Shown: positions 1 to 7,063, counted from the stretch's first letter. The stretch is DNA of 27,904 bases from an uncultured Oscillospiraceae bacterium (GCA_934597125.1 CAKTQM010000022.1:1-27904), one strand, 5' to 3'. Made by a program: numbers and translations. Notes: generated by a model from the letters alone, not told the origin.

Positions 1-84
1 GCCGATTACGGCATCACCGGCGACCTGTTCAAGGTCGTCCCCGAACTGATCGAGTCCATCAAGGCCGCCAAGGCTGCGAAATAA
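1..84 (+). CDS. etfA: Electron transfer flavoprotein alpha subunit, C-terminal end (partial)
   Basis: The window opens inside a gene whose last 27 codons read ADYGITGDLFKVVPELIES followed by a Lys/Ala-rich tail and a TAA stop. This matches the conserved end of EtfA, where the ADYGIVGDL-type motif lies in the FAD-binding C-terminal domain and is followed by a short amphipathic tail. EtfA pairs with EtfB as a soluble FAD carrier that takes electrons from acyl-CoA dehydrogenases, or takes part in flavin bifurcation in butyrate-forming Clostridia. The partners must lie to the left, outside the window. A strong terminator follows at once, so this is the end of its transcription unit. The call rests on the short conserved tail only. 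Confidence 0.82.
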   Translation, partial: ADYGITGDLFKVVPELIESIKAAKAAK

Positions 85-98
85 GAGGTTCCTCCCTC

Positions 99-136
99 AA
101 AAAAAACAGGCTGTCTCGTTACAGCCTGTTTTTTCC
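99..136 (+). terminator. Intrinsic terminator after etfA
   Basis: A perfect 14-bp inverted repeat (101-114 with 121-134, core ACAGGCTGT/ACAGCCTGT) has a 6-nt loop and a T6 run built into the 3' arm. The A-run in the 5' arm would let it work in both directions. Confidence 0.93.
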
Positions 137-151
137 CTCTCTAAAAGGGCG

Positions 152-190
152 TTTTATGTACCGATAACGGCCTTTTATGTACCAATAACG
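152..190 (+). promoter_or_regulatory. Tandem 18-bp direct repeats, candidate operator of the GntR gene
   Basis: TTTTATGTACCGATAACG at 152-169 recurs with one change at 173-190, giving a 21-bp period (two helical turns). Each copy carries the arms TTAT-N6-ATAA. They lie about 85 bp before the GntR start codon and after the etfA terminator, where an autoregulatory operator is expected. No clear -35/-10 pair was found next to them. Binding by the adjacent regulator is inference. Confidence 0.45.
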
Positions 191-273
191 CCCCTTTTCG
201 GGGGAAATGTTTCTTGATATTTTGTTATTCGATTGTCGCATTATCGTTTTATCATTTGAAAGGAGGCGTTGTC

Positions 274-999
274 ATGGACGCGCAGGAGCTGCATATCCAT
301 CTGGATCCCGCACGGCGGGCCAGCGACGATATCTATGAACAACTCCGTGCCCTGATCATCTCCGGCGCCCTGAAGCCCGGCGACCGCCTGCCCTCGGAGC
401 GGGCCATGATGGCAGAGCTGCAGCGCAGCCGCCCCACCATTCGGGAGGCACTGAAGCGGCTGGAGCAGGGCGGATACGTCACCTCCACCCAGGGGGCCTC
501 CGGCGCGGTGGTGCAGGAGCTGAGCCTGCACGCCGCCGAGGAGCCGCTGAAAGATATGATCCAGCTGAGCCAGGTATCCCTTGCCGAGCTGAACGAATAC
601 CGGCAGAGCAACGACTCCACCATCGCCGCCTGGGCCGCCAAGCGGCGCAGCGACAGCGACCTGGCCGATCTGCGCCGGTGTGTCAGCGATGCGGAGGATG
701 CATTGACGGACTATGAGCGGTTCATCGACTTGGATGTGCGGTTCCACAGCCTGCTGGCACGGGCCAGCGGCAATCGGGTGGCCAGCATTGTGACAGAGGT
801 GCTGGGCAACGTGGAAAAGGAGACGCTGCGCAAAAAGATGCTGACCCTGCCCCCTGAGGGCCGCACGGCGCTGGGACAGCGGATCCTGGACACCCACCGG
901 ATCATACTGGACGCCATTGAGCAGCAGGACAGCCGCGCCGCCCGCAGCGCCATGCAGACCCACACCCGCGCCGCTGGACGGGATCTGCAGATCGAGTAA
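274..999 (+). CDS. GntR-family transcriptional regulator with FCD ligand domain
   Basis: This 241-aa protein has an N-terminal winged helix-turn-helix (about residues 14-75, including the SGALKPGDRLPSER stretch and the PTIREALKRL recognition helix). An all-helical FCD effector domain follows. Its usual metal/ligand residues are visible: D154 and H158 in DVRFH, H208 in DTHRI, and H230. FadR/FCD regulators normally bind a small carboxylate and repress nearby genes. The ATG at 274 was chosen because AAAGGAGG lies 7-10 bases before it; the frame is open from 214 but has no ribosome site there. Only 14 bp separate it from the LysR gene, so the two are probably one transcript. Two regulators in one operon is unusual. 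The effector is unknown; lactate, gluconate or a fatty acid are all possible. Confidence 0.9.
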   Translation: MDAQELHIHLDPARRASDDIYEQLRALIISGALKPGDRLPSERAMMAELQRSRPTIREALKRLEQGGYVTSTQGASGAVVQELSLHAAEEPLKDMIQLSQVSLAELNEYRQSNDSTIAAWAAKRRSDSDLADLRRCVSDAEDALTDYERFIDLDVRFHSLLARASGNRVASIVTEVLGNVEKETLRKKMLTLPPEGRTALGQRILDTHRIILDAIEQQDSRAARSAMQTHTRAAGRDLQIE

Positions 1000-1013
1000 G
1001 GGAGGGGACAGAT

Positions 1014-1928
1014 ATGACCTTGCAGCAATTGAAATATGTGTCCATGGTGGAGCAGTGCGGCTCTTTCAGCAAGGCGGCGCAGAAGCTGTATGTCTCCCAG
1101 CCCAGCATCAGCAACCTGGTGAACGCGCTGGAGGAGGAGCTGGGCATCACCATCTTCACCCGCTCCTCCACCGGCATTGCCATCACCAATGAGGGACGGG
1201 AGTTGTTAAAGCTCAGCAACCGGCTGCTGCGGGACGCGGACTATATCGGCGAATATTTTCACAGCGACGCGGAGCGGGAGAAACCCTCCTTCTTCGTCAG
1301 CAGCCAGCACTATGACTTTGTGGTGAGCGCCTTTGAGACCTTTGTGGGCACGCTGGAGGCGGATCGGTACACTCTGGGGCTGAACCAGACCCAGACCGCC
1401 GCCGTGATCGAGGATGTGCGCAAGCAATACAGCGACCTGGGGGTCATCTTCCTGTCGGACGCCAACCGCCGCCACATGATGAAGGTGCTGGAGGACAACA
1501 ATCTGGACTTTCACGCCGTGACTCAGGCGGCGCCCCACGCCTTCCTCTCGGTGGCGCATCCGCTGGCGGGGCGGGAACGGGTGACGCCGGAGGAACTGAT
1601 GGACTATCCCTGCATCGTGTATGAACAGAACGCCGATTCCCCTGGCTTCTTCTCCGAGGAGATGATGCTGCCCAACTTCTACCCCCGGAAGGTGGTGTAC
1701 ATCAGCGACCTGTATGTGAGCACGGCGCTGATGCGCAGCTGCAACGCCTACGACATCGGCACGGGGGTCATCTCGCCCCGTCTGGCGCGGGAGGTGGCCT
1801 GCGTCCCCATCGACACCGCGGATCGGGTGGACATCGGCTGGATCGGCATACGGGGTAAGGCGCTGCGGCCCATCGAGCGGGCGTTTTTGGACTGTATGGC
1901 CGCGCAGCTGCAGGTTGGCGAAGGCTAA
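1014..1928 (+). CDS. LysR-family transcriptional regulator
   Basis: This 304-aa protein has a typical LysR N-terminal winged helix-turn-helix (residues 1-60: MTLQQLKYVSMVEQCGSFSKAA, then SQPSISNLVNALEEELG and the wing FTRSSTGIAITNEG). A linker helix and a LysR substrate-binding domain follow to the C terminus. The start ATG has a GGGAGGGG ribosome site, and the gene follows the GntR gene by 14 bp. Downstream, a strong hairpin ends the unit just before a sulfur-amino-acid enzyme read in the same direction. That enzyme is therefore a plausible target, as many LysR proteins (CysB, MetR, CmbR) govern sulfur genes. This link is inference; the protein could equally serve distant genes. Confidence 0.9.
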   Translation: MTLQQLKYVSMVEQCGSFSKAAQKLYVSQPSISNLVNALEEELGITIFTRSSTGIAITNEGRELLKLSNRLLRDADYIGEYFHSDAEREKPSFFVSSQHYDFVVSAFETFVGTLEADRYTLGLNQTQTAAVIEDVRKQYSDLGVIFLSDANRRHMMKVLEDNNLDFHAVTQAAPHAFLSVAHPLAGRERVTPEELMDYPCIVYEQNADSPGFFSEEMMLPNFYPRKVVYISDLYVSTALMRSCNAYDIGTGVISPRLAREVACVPIDTADRVDIGWIGIRGKALRPIERAFLDCMAAQLQVGEG

Positions 1929-1987
1929 AGCTTTTTCCTATGGAACGTCATAGGTTCGCGGTATTTCCCTGTTGTGACAAAATGTGA

Positions 1988-2035
1988 TATGCTGACAGGC
2001 AAGAAAACCAAGCTGCCTGTCAGCATATTTTTTAT
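1988..2035 (+). terminator. Strong hairpin with T-run just ahead of the PLP-enzyme start (terminator or attenuator)
   Basis: A perfect 15-bp inverted repeat (1988-2002 with 2015-2029, ATATGCTGACAGGCA/TGCCTGTCAGCATAT) has a 12-nt loop and is followed by six T. The ribosome site GGAGGTG begins only a few bases later (2037). An extended -10-like TGATATGCT (1986-1994) overlaps the 5' arm. The hairpin may therefore simply end the LysR transcript, or act as an attenuator on read-through into the next gene. Confidence 0.85.
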
Positions 2036-2047
2036 GGAGGTGCCGCT

Positions 2048-3259
2048 ATGAGCCAGCTTATCATGAAGCATCCGGAGTTTCAGCCGGAGCAGGTCAAATT
2101 CGACACGGTGGAGGTACACGCCGGAGAACCCCGTGACCCCTACGGTTCCCTGATCCCGCCTATTTATCAGACATCCACCTTCTATTTTGATTCCACCGAC
2201 GATGCGGTGGAAGCCTGCGGCGACTATGCCGAGAGCTTTGCCTACAGCCGGATCACCAATCCCTCGCTGGACTATATGGAGCAGAAGCTGGCGGCGCTGG
2301 AGCACGGCAAGGGCGCGGTGTCCTACGCCTCCGGCATGGGCGCGGTGGCGGGCGCGCTGTTCGCGGCGCTGAAATGCGGCGACCACGTGATCTTCACCAA
2401 GGCCAAGTATTCCGGCACGGAGGACATCACCAGCGACTGGCTGCCCCGTTTCGGCATTGAACACGATTCCTTCCGCGCCGACCATCTGGAGGAGCTGGAG
2501 CCCCTGATCAAGCCTAACACGAGGGTCATCTATGTGGAGACCCCCGCCAACCCCACCATGGTGCTGGTGGATCTGGCGGAGGTGGCGAAGATCGCCCACC
2601 GCCACGGCGTGAAGGTGTTTGTGGACAACACCTTTGCCACCCCCTACAACACCAATCCGCTGGATCTGGGGGTGGATGTGGTGATCCACAGCCTGACTAA
2701 GTACATCGGCGGCCACGGCGACCTGCTGGGCGGCGCGGTGGTCTCCAACGACACGGAATTCCTGCGCCAGTGCCGACTGGGCACACTGATGCATTTCGGC
2801 GCGGTGATGGCGCCGTTTACGGCATTTTTAGTGTGCCGCGGCATGAAAACGCTGGGCGTCCGTATGCGGCAGCACAACGAAAACGCACTGAAAATCGCCC
2901 GCTGGCTGGAGCAGGATCCCCGCATCGAGACGGTGCGCTATCCCTTCCTGGAGTCCAATCCCCAGTATGACATCGCCAAAAAGCAGATGCGGGGCGGCGG
3001 CGGCATGATCACCTTCGACGTGAAGGGCGGACTGGAGGCCGGCAAGAAGTTCATCAACAGCCTGAAGCTGTGTACGCTGGCGGTATCCCTGGGCGACACG
3101 GAGACGCTGGTGGAGCAGGCGGCGGCCATGACCCACACCATGATCCCCAAAGAGGTGCGGGAGGCCGCGGGCATCACCGACGGCATGATCCGCATGTCGG
3201 TGGGTCTGGAGGATCCGGACGACATCATTGCCGATCTGAACCAGGCGCTGAGCCGCTGA
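2048..3259 (+). CDS. Cys/Met-metabolism PLP-dependent enzyme (cystathionine gamma-synthase / gamma-lyase / O-acetylhomoserine sulfhydrylase family)
   Basis: This 403-aa protein is of normal length for the gamma-family of fold-type I PLP enzymes. Visible features are the Tyr-Arg pair that reaches the neighbouring subunit's PLP phosphate (YSRITNP, Y66/R68), the SGMG phosphate loop (95-98), Y121 that stacks on PLP, D193 in VDNTFATPY, and the Schiff-base K218 in HSLTKYIGGHGD. SLGDTETL near residue 350 and the MSVGLEDPDD end are standard for the family. The residue aligned with the reactive Cys of classical methionine gamma-lyase (after YG) is Gly here (YSGT), which argues against a canonical methioninase. 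Substrate cannot be settled by reading. ATG 2048 has GGAGGTG upstream. The B3/B4 gene follows by 18 bp, suggesting an operon. Confidence 0.88.
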   Translation: MSQLIMKHPEFQPEQVKFDTVEVHAGEPRDPYGSLIPPIYQTSTFYFDSTDDAVEACGDYAESFAYSRITNPSLDYMEQKLAALEHGKGAVSYASGMGAVAGALFAALKCGDHVIFTKAKYSGTEDITSDWLPRFGIEHDSFRADHLEELEPLIKPNTRVIYVETPANPTMVLVDLAEVAKIAHRHGVKVFVDNTFATPYNTNPLDLGVDVVIHSLTKYIGGHGDLLGGAVVSNDTEFLRQCRLGTLMHFGAVMAPFTAFLVCRGMKTLGVRMRQHNENALKIARWLEQDPRIETVRYPFLESNPQYDIAKKQMRGGGGMITFDVKGGLEAGKKFINSLKLCTLAVSLGDTETLVEQAAAMTHTMIPKEVREAAGITDGMIRMSVGLEDPDDIIADLNQALSR

Positions 3260-3277
3260 GGAAGGGAGGTCACTGCC

Positions 3278-3958
3278 ATGAAGTTTTTCGTACAGCAGGC
3301 GGTGCTGGACGCGGGGGTGAAGATCCTGTTCCCTGTGATCCGCGGCATAGACAACACGGTGGAATCCGACGAGTGGAAGGTCTACCGCACCCGGAAGCTC
3401 CACGAGCTTTATGAACAATACGCGGAGCTGGACGTACACGCCGATCCGGTGCTGGAGGGCTTCAACATCCTCCACGACGAGACAGGGGTAAAGCGGCGGA
3501 AGAACATTCCCGCCAGCGAGAACCTGATCAAGCTGCTGAAAAAGGGGCAGGGCGAGATGTTTTACATCAACACGGCGGTGGACATCTACAACCTGCTGTC
3601 GCTGGAGAGCAAGCTGGCGCTGGGGGCCCACAACATGGACAAGGTGGACGGCAACGTGACGCTGCGCTTCACCGACGGCAGCGAACGGTTCGTGCCGCTG
3701 GGACAGACGGAGCCGGTGCCGGTGGCGGCGCATGAGTACTGCTACTGCGACGACAGCAACGAAGTGCTGTGCCGTCTGGAGATCCGGCAGGTGAACAAGA
3801 CGGCGGTGGATGAGGCGGCAAAAAACGTCTTTTACATCGTGCAGGGCAACAAGGCCACACCCGACGAGCTTTTGTGGGACACCGCCCGCAAGCTGATCGC
3901 AGACACGGAGCAATACTGCGGCGGCAGCGGCGAGATCGTTGTGCCGGAGGTTCTGTAA
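3278..3958 (+). CDS. B3/B4 (tRNA-editing type) domain protein
   Basis: This 226-aa protein matches the stand-alone B3/B4 family related to the editing domain of phenylalanyl-tRNA synthetase beta. The central stretch INTAVDIYNLLSLESKLALG, then GAHNMDKVDGNVTLRFTDGSERFVPLG and AHEYCYCDDSNEVLCR, is the usual core of these proteins. In PheRS the domain hydrolyses mischarged Tyr-tRNA-Phe; the free-standing versions are poorly characterised and often called DNA/RNA-binding. The start ATG has GGGAGG and lies 18 bp after the PLP enzyme, so the two are probably co-transcribed. A terminator follows directly. The genetic link with sulfur amino-acid metabolism has no known explanation that I can cite. Confidence 0.8.
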   Translation: MKFFVQQAVLDAGVKILFPVIRGIDNTVESDEWKVYRTRKLHELYEQYAELDVHADPVLEGFNILHDETGVKRRKNIPASENLIKLLKKGQGEMFYINTAVDIYNLLSLESKLALGAHNMDKVDGNVTLRFTDGSERFVPLGQTEPVPVAAHEYCYCDDSNEVLCRLEIRQVNKTAVDEAAKNVFYIVQGNKATPDELLWDTARKLIADTEQYCGGSGEIVVPEVL

Positions 3959-3966
3959 ATAGAGAG

Positions 3967-3991
3967 AAAGAGGGGGAAATCCCCCTCTTTT
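3967..3991 (+). terminator. Intrinsic terminator after the B3/B4 gene
   Basis: A 10-bp stem AAAGAGGGGG/CCCCCTCTTT with loop AAAT ends in T4. A second hairpin (CCCGC/GCGGG, about 3993-4009) follows and may serve as backup. Confidence 0.88.
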
Positions 3992-4023
3992 CCCCGCTTT
4001 TTGGGCGGGAAAATAATGGCATA

Positions 4024-4052
4024 TTGACGAATGTGACTTTTTGCACTATAAT
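4024..4052 (+). promoter_or_regulatory. Sigma-A promoter of the lipoprotein gene
   Basis: TTGACG (4024-4029), a 17-bp spacer, then TATAAT (4047-4052). Only one base differs from consensus. The start codon is about 55 bases beyond the predicted start point. Confidence 0.88.
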
Positions 4053-4114
4053 TCTTCCATATACACTGCGCCTGTCATCCCCGGAGGCGGCGCGGAAGAA
4101 GGAGGAGACACCCC

Positions 4115-4744
4115 GTGAGACGAGCAATCATCCCCGCCCTGCTGCTGGTGCTGGCGCTGACGCTGACCGGCTGCGCCGCCGGAGGCAAAGACTTCCGGCA
4201 CGGCACCGTGGAAGGGCGGACATATACCAGCGAATTCCTGGGTCTAATGTGTACGGCCCCTGAGACTTTCCGCTATATGAGCGACAGCGAGATCGCGGAG
4301 ATGAACAGCGTAACCACCGACGAAAAGACCACGCTGGCAGACGCGCTGCACCAGCGGCTGGAGGACGGCGGGCAGGTGCAGGATATGTACCTGATCACCG
4401 AGGACGGCCTGTACCGCGTGGGCATCAGCGTGGACAAGGAGAACAACAAGGGCGCGGACGTGGACATGGATGCCTTCATCGCCAACGGCATCGCCCAGGC
4501 CAAGAGCGCCTACGCCGCCATTGACGGCATGGAGGACGTGACCTCCGAGGCCCAGACCACGCAGTTTTTGGGCAGCGAATATCAGAGCATCCTGACTACC
4601 GCCACCTACAACGGGTTCCCCACCCAGTCATTGCAGGTGTGTATTCCGGTGGGACAGTACATCTGCGTGGTGACCTTCACCAGCTATGTGGAGGATCACA
4701 CGGCGGAGATGATGGGCTATTTCAGCGCCATGACAACGGAATAA
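4115..4744 (+). CDS. Putative lipoprotein of unknown function
   Basis: This 209-aa protein begins at a GTG with a strong AAGGAGGAG site 8 bases upstream. Residues 1-19 form a lipoprotein signal (RR, then a Leu/Ala-rich core) ending in the lipobox LTGC, with Cys20 as the lipid-modified residue. The mature protein should therefore sit on the outer face of the membrane. The rest is soluble, acidic and without a family I recognise. A conspicuous part is EFLGLMCTAPETFRYMS soon after the signal, and the C-terminal half alternates predicted helix and strand. It has its own promoter and terminator, so it is monocistronic. Confidence 0.82.
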   Translation: MRRAIIPALLLVLALTLTGCAAGGKDFRHGTVEGRTYTSEFLGLMCTAPETFRYMSDSEIAEMNSVTTDEKTTLADALHQRLEDGGQVQDMYLITEDGLYRVGISVDKENNKGADVDMDAFIANGIAQAKSAYAAIDGMEDVTSEAQTTQFLGSEYQSILTTATYNGFPTQSLQVCIPVGQYICVVTFTSYVEDHTAEMMGYFSAMTTE

Positions 4745-4750
4745 CGCCGC

Positions 4751-4781
4751 GGGAGGCTGCTTTGGCAGTCTCCCCTTTTTT
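4751..4781 (+). terminator. Intrinsic terminator after the lipoprotein gene
   Basis: A 10-bp stem GGGAGGCTGC/GCAGTCTCCC (one G-T pair) with a short TTTG loop is followed by T6. Confidence 0.9.
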
Positions 4782-4790
4782 AGAAAACGA

Positions 4791-4819
4791 TTGACCGCGG
4801 CGGGGTTTTACGGTACACT
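4791..4819 (+). promoter_or_regulatory. Sigma-A promoter of the DUF3592-like gene
   Basis: TTGACC (4791-4796), a 17-bp spacer, TACACT (4814-4819). It lies just past the previous terminator and about 38 bases of leader before the ATG at 4864. Confidence 0.78.
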
Positions 4820-4863
4820 GGTCTTACAGGGTTTCCTAATTTTATTGTTCAGGAGGAGAGACG

Positions 4864-5331
4864 ATGGAAAATTTACTCCCCGCAGTGATCGTGGCGCTGG
4901 TGGGGGCGCTGATGGTATGGCTGGGACTTCGCAGCCGGAAGAGCGCTCTCCAGGGTTACGAGGACGATAAGCGGCGGTATACCGCCACTACCACCATGAC
5001 CGTGACCGATATCAGAAAAGAGGATGTGGAGCGCTGGGAGGAGCAGGAGGACGGCACCAGCCGACTGGCGCGGTATGTGGTCTATCTGCCCACCTATACG
5101 TACACGGTGGATGGCAAGACCTACACCTATTCCAGCCGCCAGGACTTCGGCAGCGCCAAGGGTGTGGGGCGGCAGGTGACGGGATATTATGACCCCCAAA
5201 AGCCTGACCTGATTCGAGAGGATAAGCCCAGAAAGCCGATTCTGGGCGGGGGGTTCTTCTTCCTTTTCGCGGCGTTCTGCCTGCTGGCGGAGATTCTGCT
5301 GATCCGGGATATGATTCTCTGGGGATTTTAA
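4864..5331 (+). CDS. Small membrane protein, DUF3592-like
   Basis: This 155-aa protein has an N-terminal membrane segment (about 5-22), an extracytoplasmic or cytosolic beta-rich middle, and a second membrane segment near the C terminus (about 127-150, GGGFFFLFAAFCLLAEILLI). The middle carries the pattern typical of DUF3592 proteins: PTYTYTVDGKTYTYSSR, then GRQVTGYYDPQKPDLI. No enzymatic role is known for this family. ATG 4864 has AGGAGGAGAG upstream. The gene stands alone between its promoter and a shared bidirectional terminator facing the racemase gene. Confidence 0.82.
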   Translation: MENLLPAVIVALVGALMVWLGLRSRKSALQGYEDDKRRYTATTTMTVTDIRKEDVERWEEQEDGTSRLARYVVYLPTYTYTVDGKTYTYSSRQDFGSAKGVGRQVTGYYDPQKPDLIREDKPRKPILGGGFFFLFAAFCLLAEILLIRDMILWGF

Positions 5332-5344
5332 CTTATGTTATGGG

Positions 5345-5380
5345 AAAAAAGCACCGTGGACAGCGTCCACGGTGCTTTTT
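5345..5380. terminator. Bidirectional terminator between convergent genes
   Basis: A perfect 10-bp core stem CACCGTGGAC/GTCCACGGTG with loop AGC is extended by AAAAAAG/CTTTTTT on both sides. It gives a T-run for the rightward gene (4864-5331) and for the leftward racemase gene ending at 5380. Confidence 0.93.
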
Positions 5381-6363
5381 TATTCTTCCGTATACCGGCG
5401 GGGGACATGCTCGCTCGTCAGCACCAGATCGTGGGGGATGACGGCCACGTCGCCGGGATGGCAGTCCAGGCCCGTCACGTCCACCATGGTGTGGGTCAGA
5501 CCGGGCGGGGCGATGATGGGAGCCTCCTGCCCACCGACGAGCACATGGCGCTTGCGCTGGCGCCAACAGGCGCGCAGACCGCGATATCGGTAGGTAAAGG
5601 CACCGTCGGCGGTGCCCACAGTCAAAACGGCCACCTCGGTGTCCCGCCGCAGGAGCGTACTGCCGTAGCCCACGCGGTCGCCCTTTTTCAGGCGGCGGAC
5701 AGTGCAGATCTCCGCCTGCAGGGTGGCGGCGGGTACTCCGCCGCAGCAGCCGGTGAGACCGCCGCCGATGCGCACCGCGTCCAGACGGTATTGGGGGATA
5801 TCCGCCGTGTGGGTAGCGGCAATATGGCGCAGGCCCACAGGACAGCCGTCCAGCTCCAGCAGCACGCGGCTGAAGCGGGCAAACTGCTCCGGCGCGGCAG
5901 CCGCGCCGCGGAAGTGGGAGAAGATGCCCTGCACCTTCAAATTTTGCAGGGCGAAGACCTGCTTCATCTCCTCTATCTGCTCCGGCAGGAAGCCGAAACG
6001 GCCGAAGCCGGTGTCCACCGCCAGGTGGACGCGGGCGTCCATATGGAGGGCGTCGATAGCCTGCGCCTGGGCAAGGCTCTCCACCGAGAGGATCACGCGC
6101 CGCTGCAGCAGGGCCCGCAGCAGCGCCATATCGTGGACGCAGCACATCAAAAGCAGGTCGGTTTCCGGCTGGGCCAGGCTCAGCGCCTCCTCCGGTGTGG
6201 CGCAGGCAAAGAGGGCGGCTCCCTCTTTGGCCAGCAGCTCGCGGAGGGGCTGGGCGCCCAGGCCGTAGGCATTGCCCTTGAGAACGGGGATCACCTGGGA
6301 ATGGGCGGCATAGCGTCGGTAGTTCTGCAGGACGGCCCCGGTATTGACGATCAATTCTGCCAT
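5380..6363 (-). CDS. alr: Alanine racemase-like PLP enzyme (fold type III)
   Basis: This is a 327-aa protein from the ATG at 6363, chosen because GAGGAA lies 8 bases upstream; the frame is open 72 bases further but without a ribosome site. The N-terminal TIM barrel carries the PLP lysine K29 in VLKGNAYGLG (usual form VVKADAYGHG), then DTGFGRFGF (D117, R122) and SHF (H150). The C-terminal beta domain has Y233 in DRVGYGSTLL, at the place of the second catalytic base, and ends with MVDVTGLD and GDVAVIP. It would interconvert L- and D-alanine for the cell wall. It is 40-60 residues shorter than most Alr proteins and has Leu for the conserved His after AYG, so activity on another amino acid is possible. 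It is monocistronic. Confidence 0.85.
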   Translation of the reverse strand: MAELIVNTGAVLQNYRRYAAHSQVIPVLKGNAYGLGAQPLRELLAKEGAALFACATPEEALSLAQPETDLLLMCCVHDMALLRALLQRRVILSVESLAQAQAIDALHMDARVHLAVDTGFGRFGFLPEQIEEMKQVFALQNLKVQGIFSHFRGAAAAPEQFARFSRVLLELDGCPVGLRHIAATHTADIPQYRLDAVRIGGGLTGCCGGVPAATLQAEICTVRRLKKGDRVGYGSTLLRRDTEVAVLTVGTADGAFTYRYRGLRACWRQRKRHVLVGGQEAPIIAPPGLTHTMVDVTGLDCHPGDVAVIPHDLVLTSEHVPRRYTEE

Positions 6364-6498
6364 AGTAAATTCCTCATGTGGTATATATGGATCGCGTACA
6401 TAGGATAAACGCGGCAGGCGGGGAAAATGTTTCACCGCCGCGCTTTCAGTATGACCCGTTGCGAGGAAAATATGCCTGCAGATCGTAGCATTGGCACG

Positions 6499-6561
6499 TT
6501 AAAAAAACATGCCGACGGCATGTTTTTTTAACGCCGATCGCGGCGGCTATGCCGCCGCAGC
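6499..6561 (+). repeat. Double-hairpin repeat unit, copy 1
   Basis: A perfect 15-bp inverted repeat (6499-6513 with 6517-6531, core ACATGCC-GAC-GGCATGT), flanked by A7/T7, could terminate transcription in both directions. It is followed by a second hairpin CGGCGGC-TAT-GCCGCCG (6541-6557). The same two-hairpin order recurs at 6618-6673. Confidence 0.8.
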
Positions 6562-6617
6562 ATCCAGCAAGTATCCGCCGCACCATCTTGAGACAGCCCC
6601 TCCGTCGCGGCGTGAAG

Positions 6618-6673
6618 AAAACATGCCAGTGGCATGTTTTTAGCCGCGATCTCGGCAGCTATGCTGCCGTAGC
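6618..6673 (+). repeat. Double-hairpin repeat unit, copy 2
   Basis: AAAACATGCC-AGT-GGCATGTTTT (6618-6640) is followed by CGGCAGC-TAT-GCTGCCG (6653-6669). Relative to copy 1, several changes are compensatory (G-C to A-T pairs within stems), which shows that the hairpins themselves are kept. It sits between the two halves of a CCTCCCC-type unit (6595-6608 and 6676-6705), as if inserted there. Confidence 0.78.
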
Positions 6674-6753
6674 CGCCACCTCCCCTTACACAGGGGAGGC
6701 TTTGGGGTGCGTGCGTACACCGCACCCCTACGGAGAGTGGAGCGAAACCATTT

Positions 6754-6915
6754 GTAGGGGCCGACGACTCTGTCGGCCCGACCGCACCATCCCGCAGCAA
6801 CCTCTCCGGCGCTTCGCGCCACCTCCCTTTGCGCAAACAGGAGAGGCTTTGGATTACCATATGGCGAAAGCGCTTGCGTTCGCCGTCAGGGCGGACAGAG
6901 TCGTCCGCCCCTACG
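6754..6915. repeat. Inverted pair of TAGGGGC...GCCC palindromic units
   Basis: GTAGGGGCCGACGACTCTGT (6754-6773, continuing CGGCCCG) and, in inverse orientation, the unit at 6888-6915 share the core GACGACTCTGTC. They differ by paired G/C swaps in the stem. The pair is about 110 bp apart with a CCTCTCC-type unit between them (6798-6852). Confidence 0.72.
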
Positions 6916-7032
6916 AATTTTTGACGTACCTTCTGCGTTTACCGGTACGGGCCGTCGGGGACGCCGGCTCCTACGGAGGGTTAACGTATCCCAGCGTTCA
7001 CCGTGTGGGAGGGGCAGAACCCCTCCCCTGCA

Positions 7033-7060
7033 ACAAAAAAAAGCCGCCCGTGGGCGGCTT
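7033..7060 (-). terminator. Intrinsic terminator of the cysK-epsC operon
   Basis: Read leftward, AAGCCGCCC/GGGCGGCTT forms an 8-9 bp stem with a tiny loop, followed by a run of eight T. It begins 4 bases after the epsC stop. Confidence 0.92.
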
Positions 7061-7063
7061 CTT

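Larger units (their letters stand above)
6436..7030. repeat. Intergenic mosaic of palindromic repeat units
   Basis: About 600 bp between the racemase gene and epsC hold no convincing gene; short frames in it run through inverted repeats. It is a patchwork of at least three palindromic unit types. Type one is two copies of a double hairpin (6499-6561 and 6618-6673). Type two is a CCTCCCC...GGGGAGG unit (6676-6705 and a variant at 6798-6852). Type three is a TAGGGGC...GCCC unit (6754-6780, inverted at 6888-6915, with diverged relatives at 6704-6732 and 6949-6975). Such clusters behave like REP/MITE-type elements, but no transposase is present here. Confidence 0.8.

Noticed and set aside
5335..6408. 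Long rightward open frame across the racemase gene
   Set aside because: It is the antisense shadow of a recognisable PLP enzyme in GC-rich DNA. It has low-complexity His/Gln/Gly composition and no ribosome site.
6436..7030. Possible CRISPR array
   Set aside because: Repeats are palindromic units of differing type and spacing, some inverted and nested, with no regular spacers and no cas genes.
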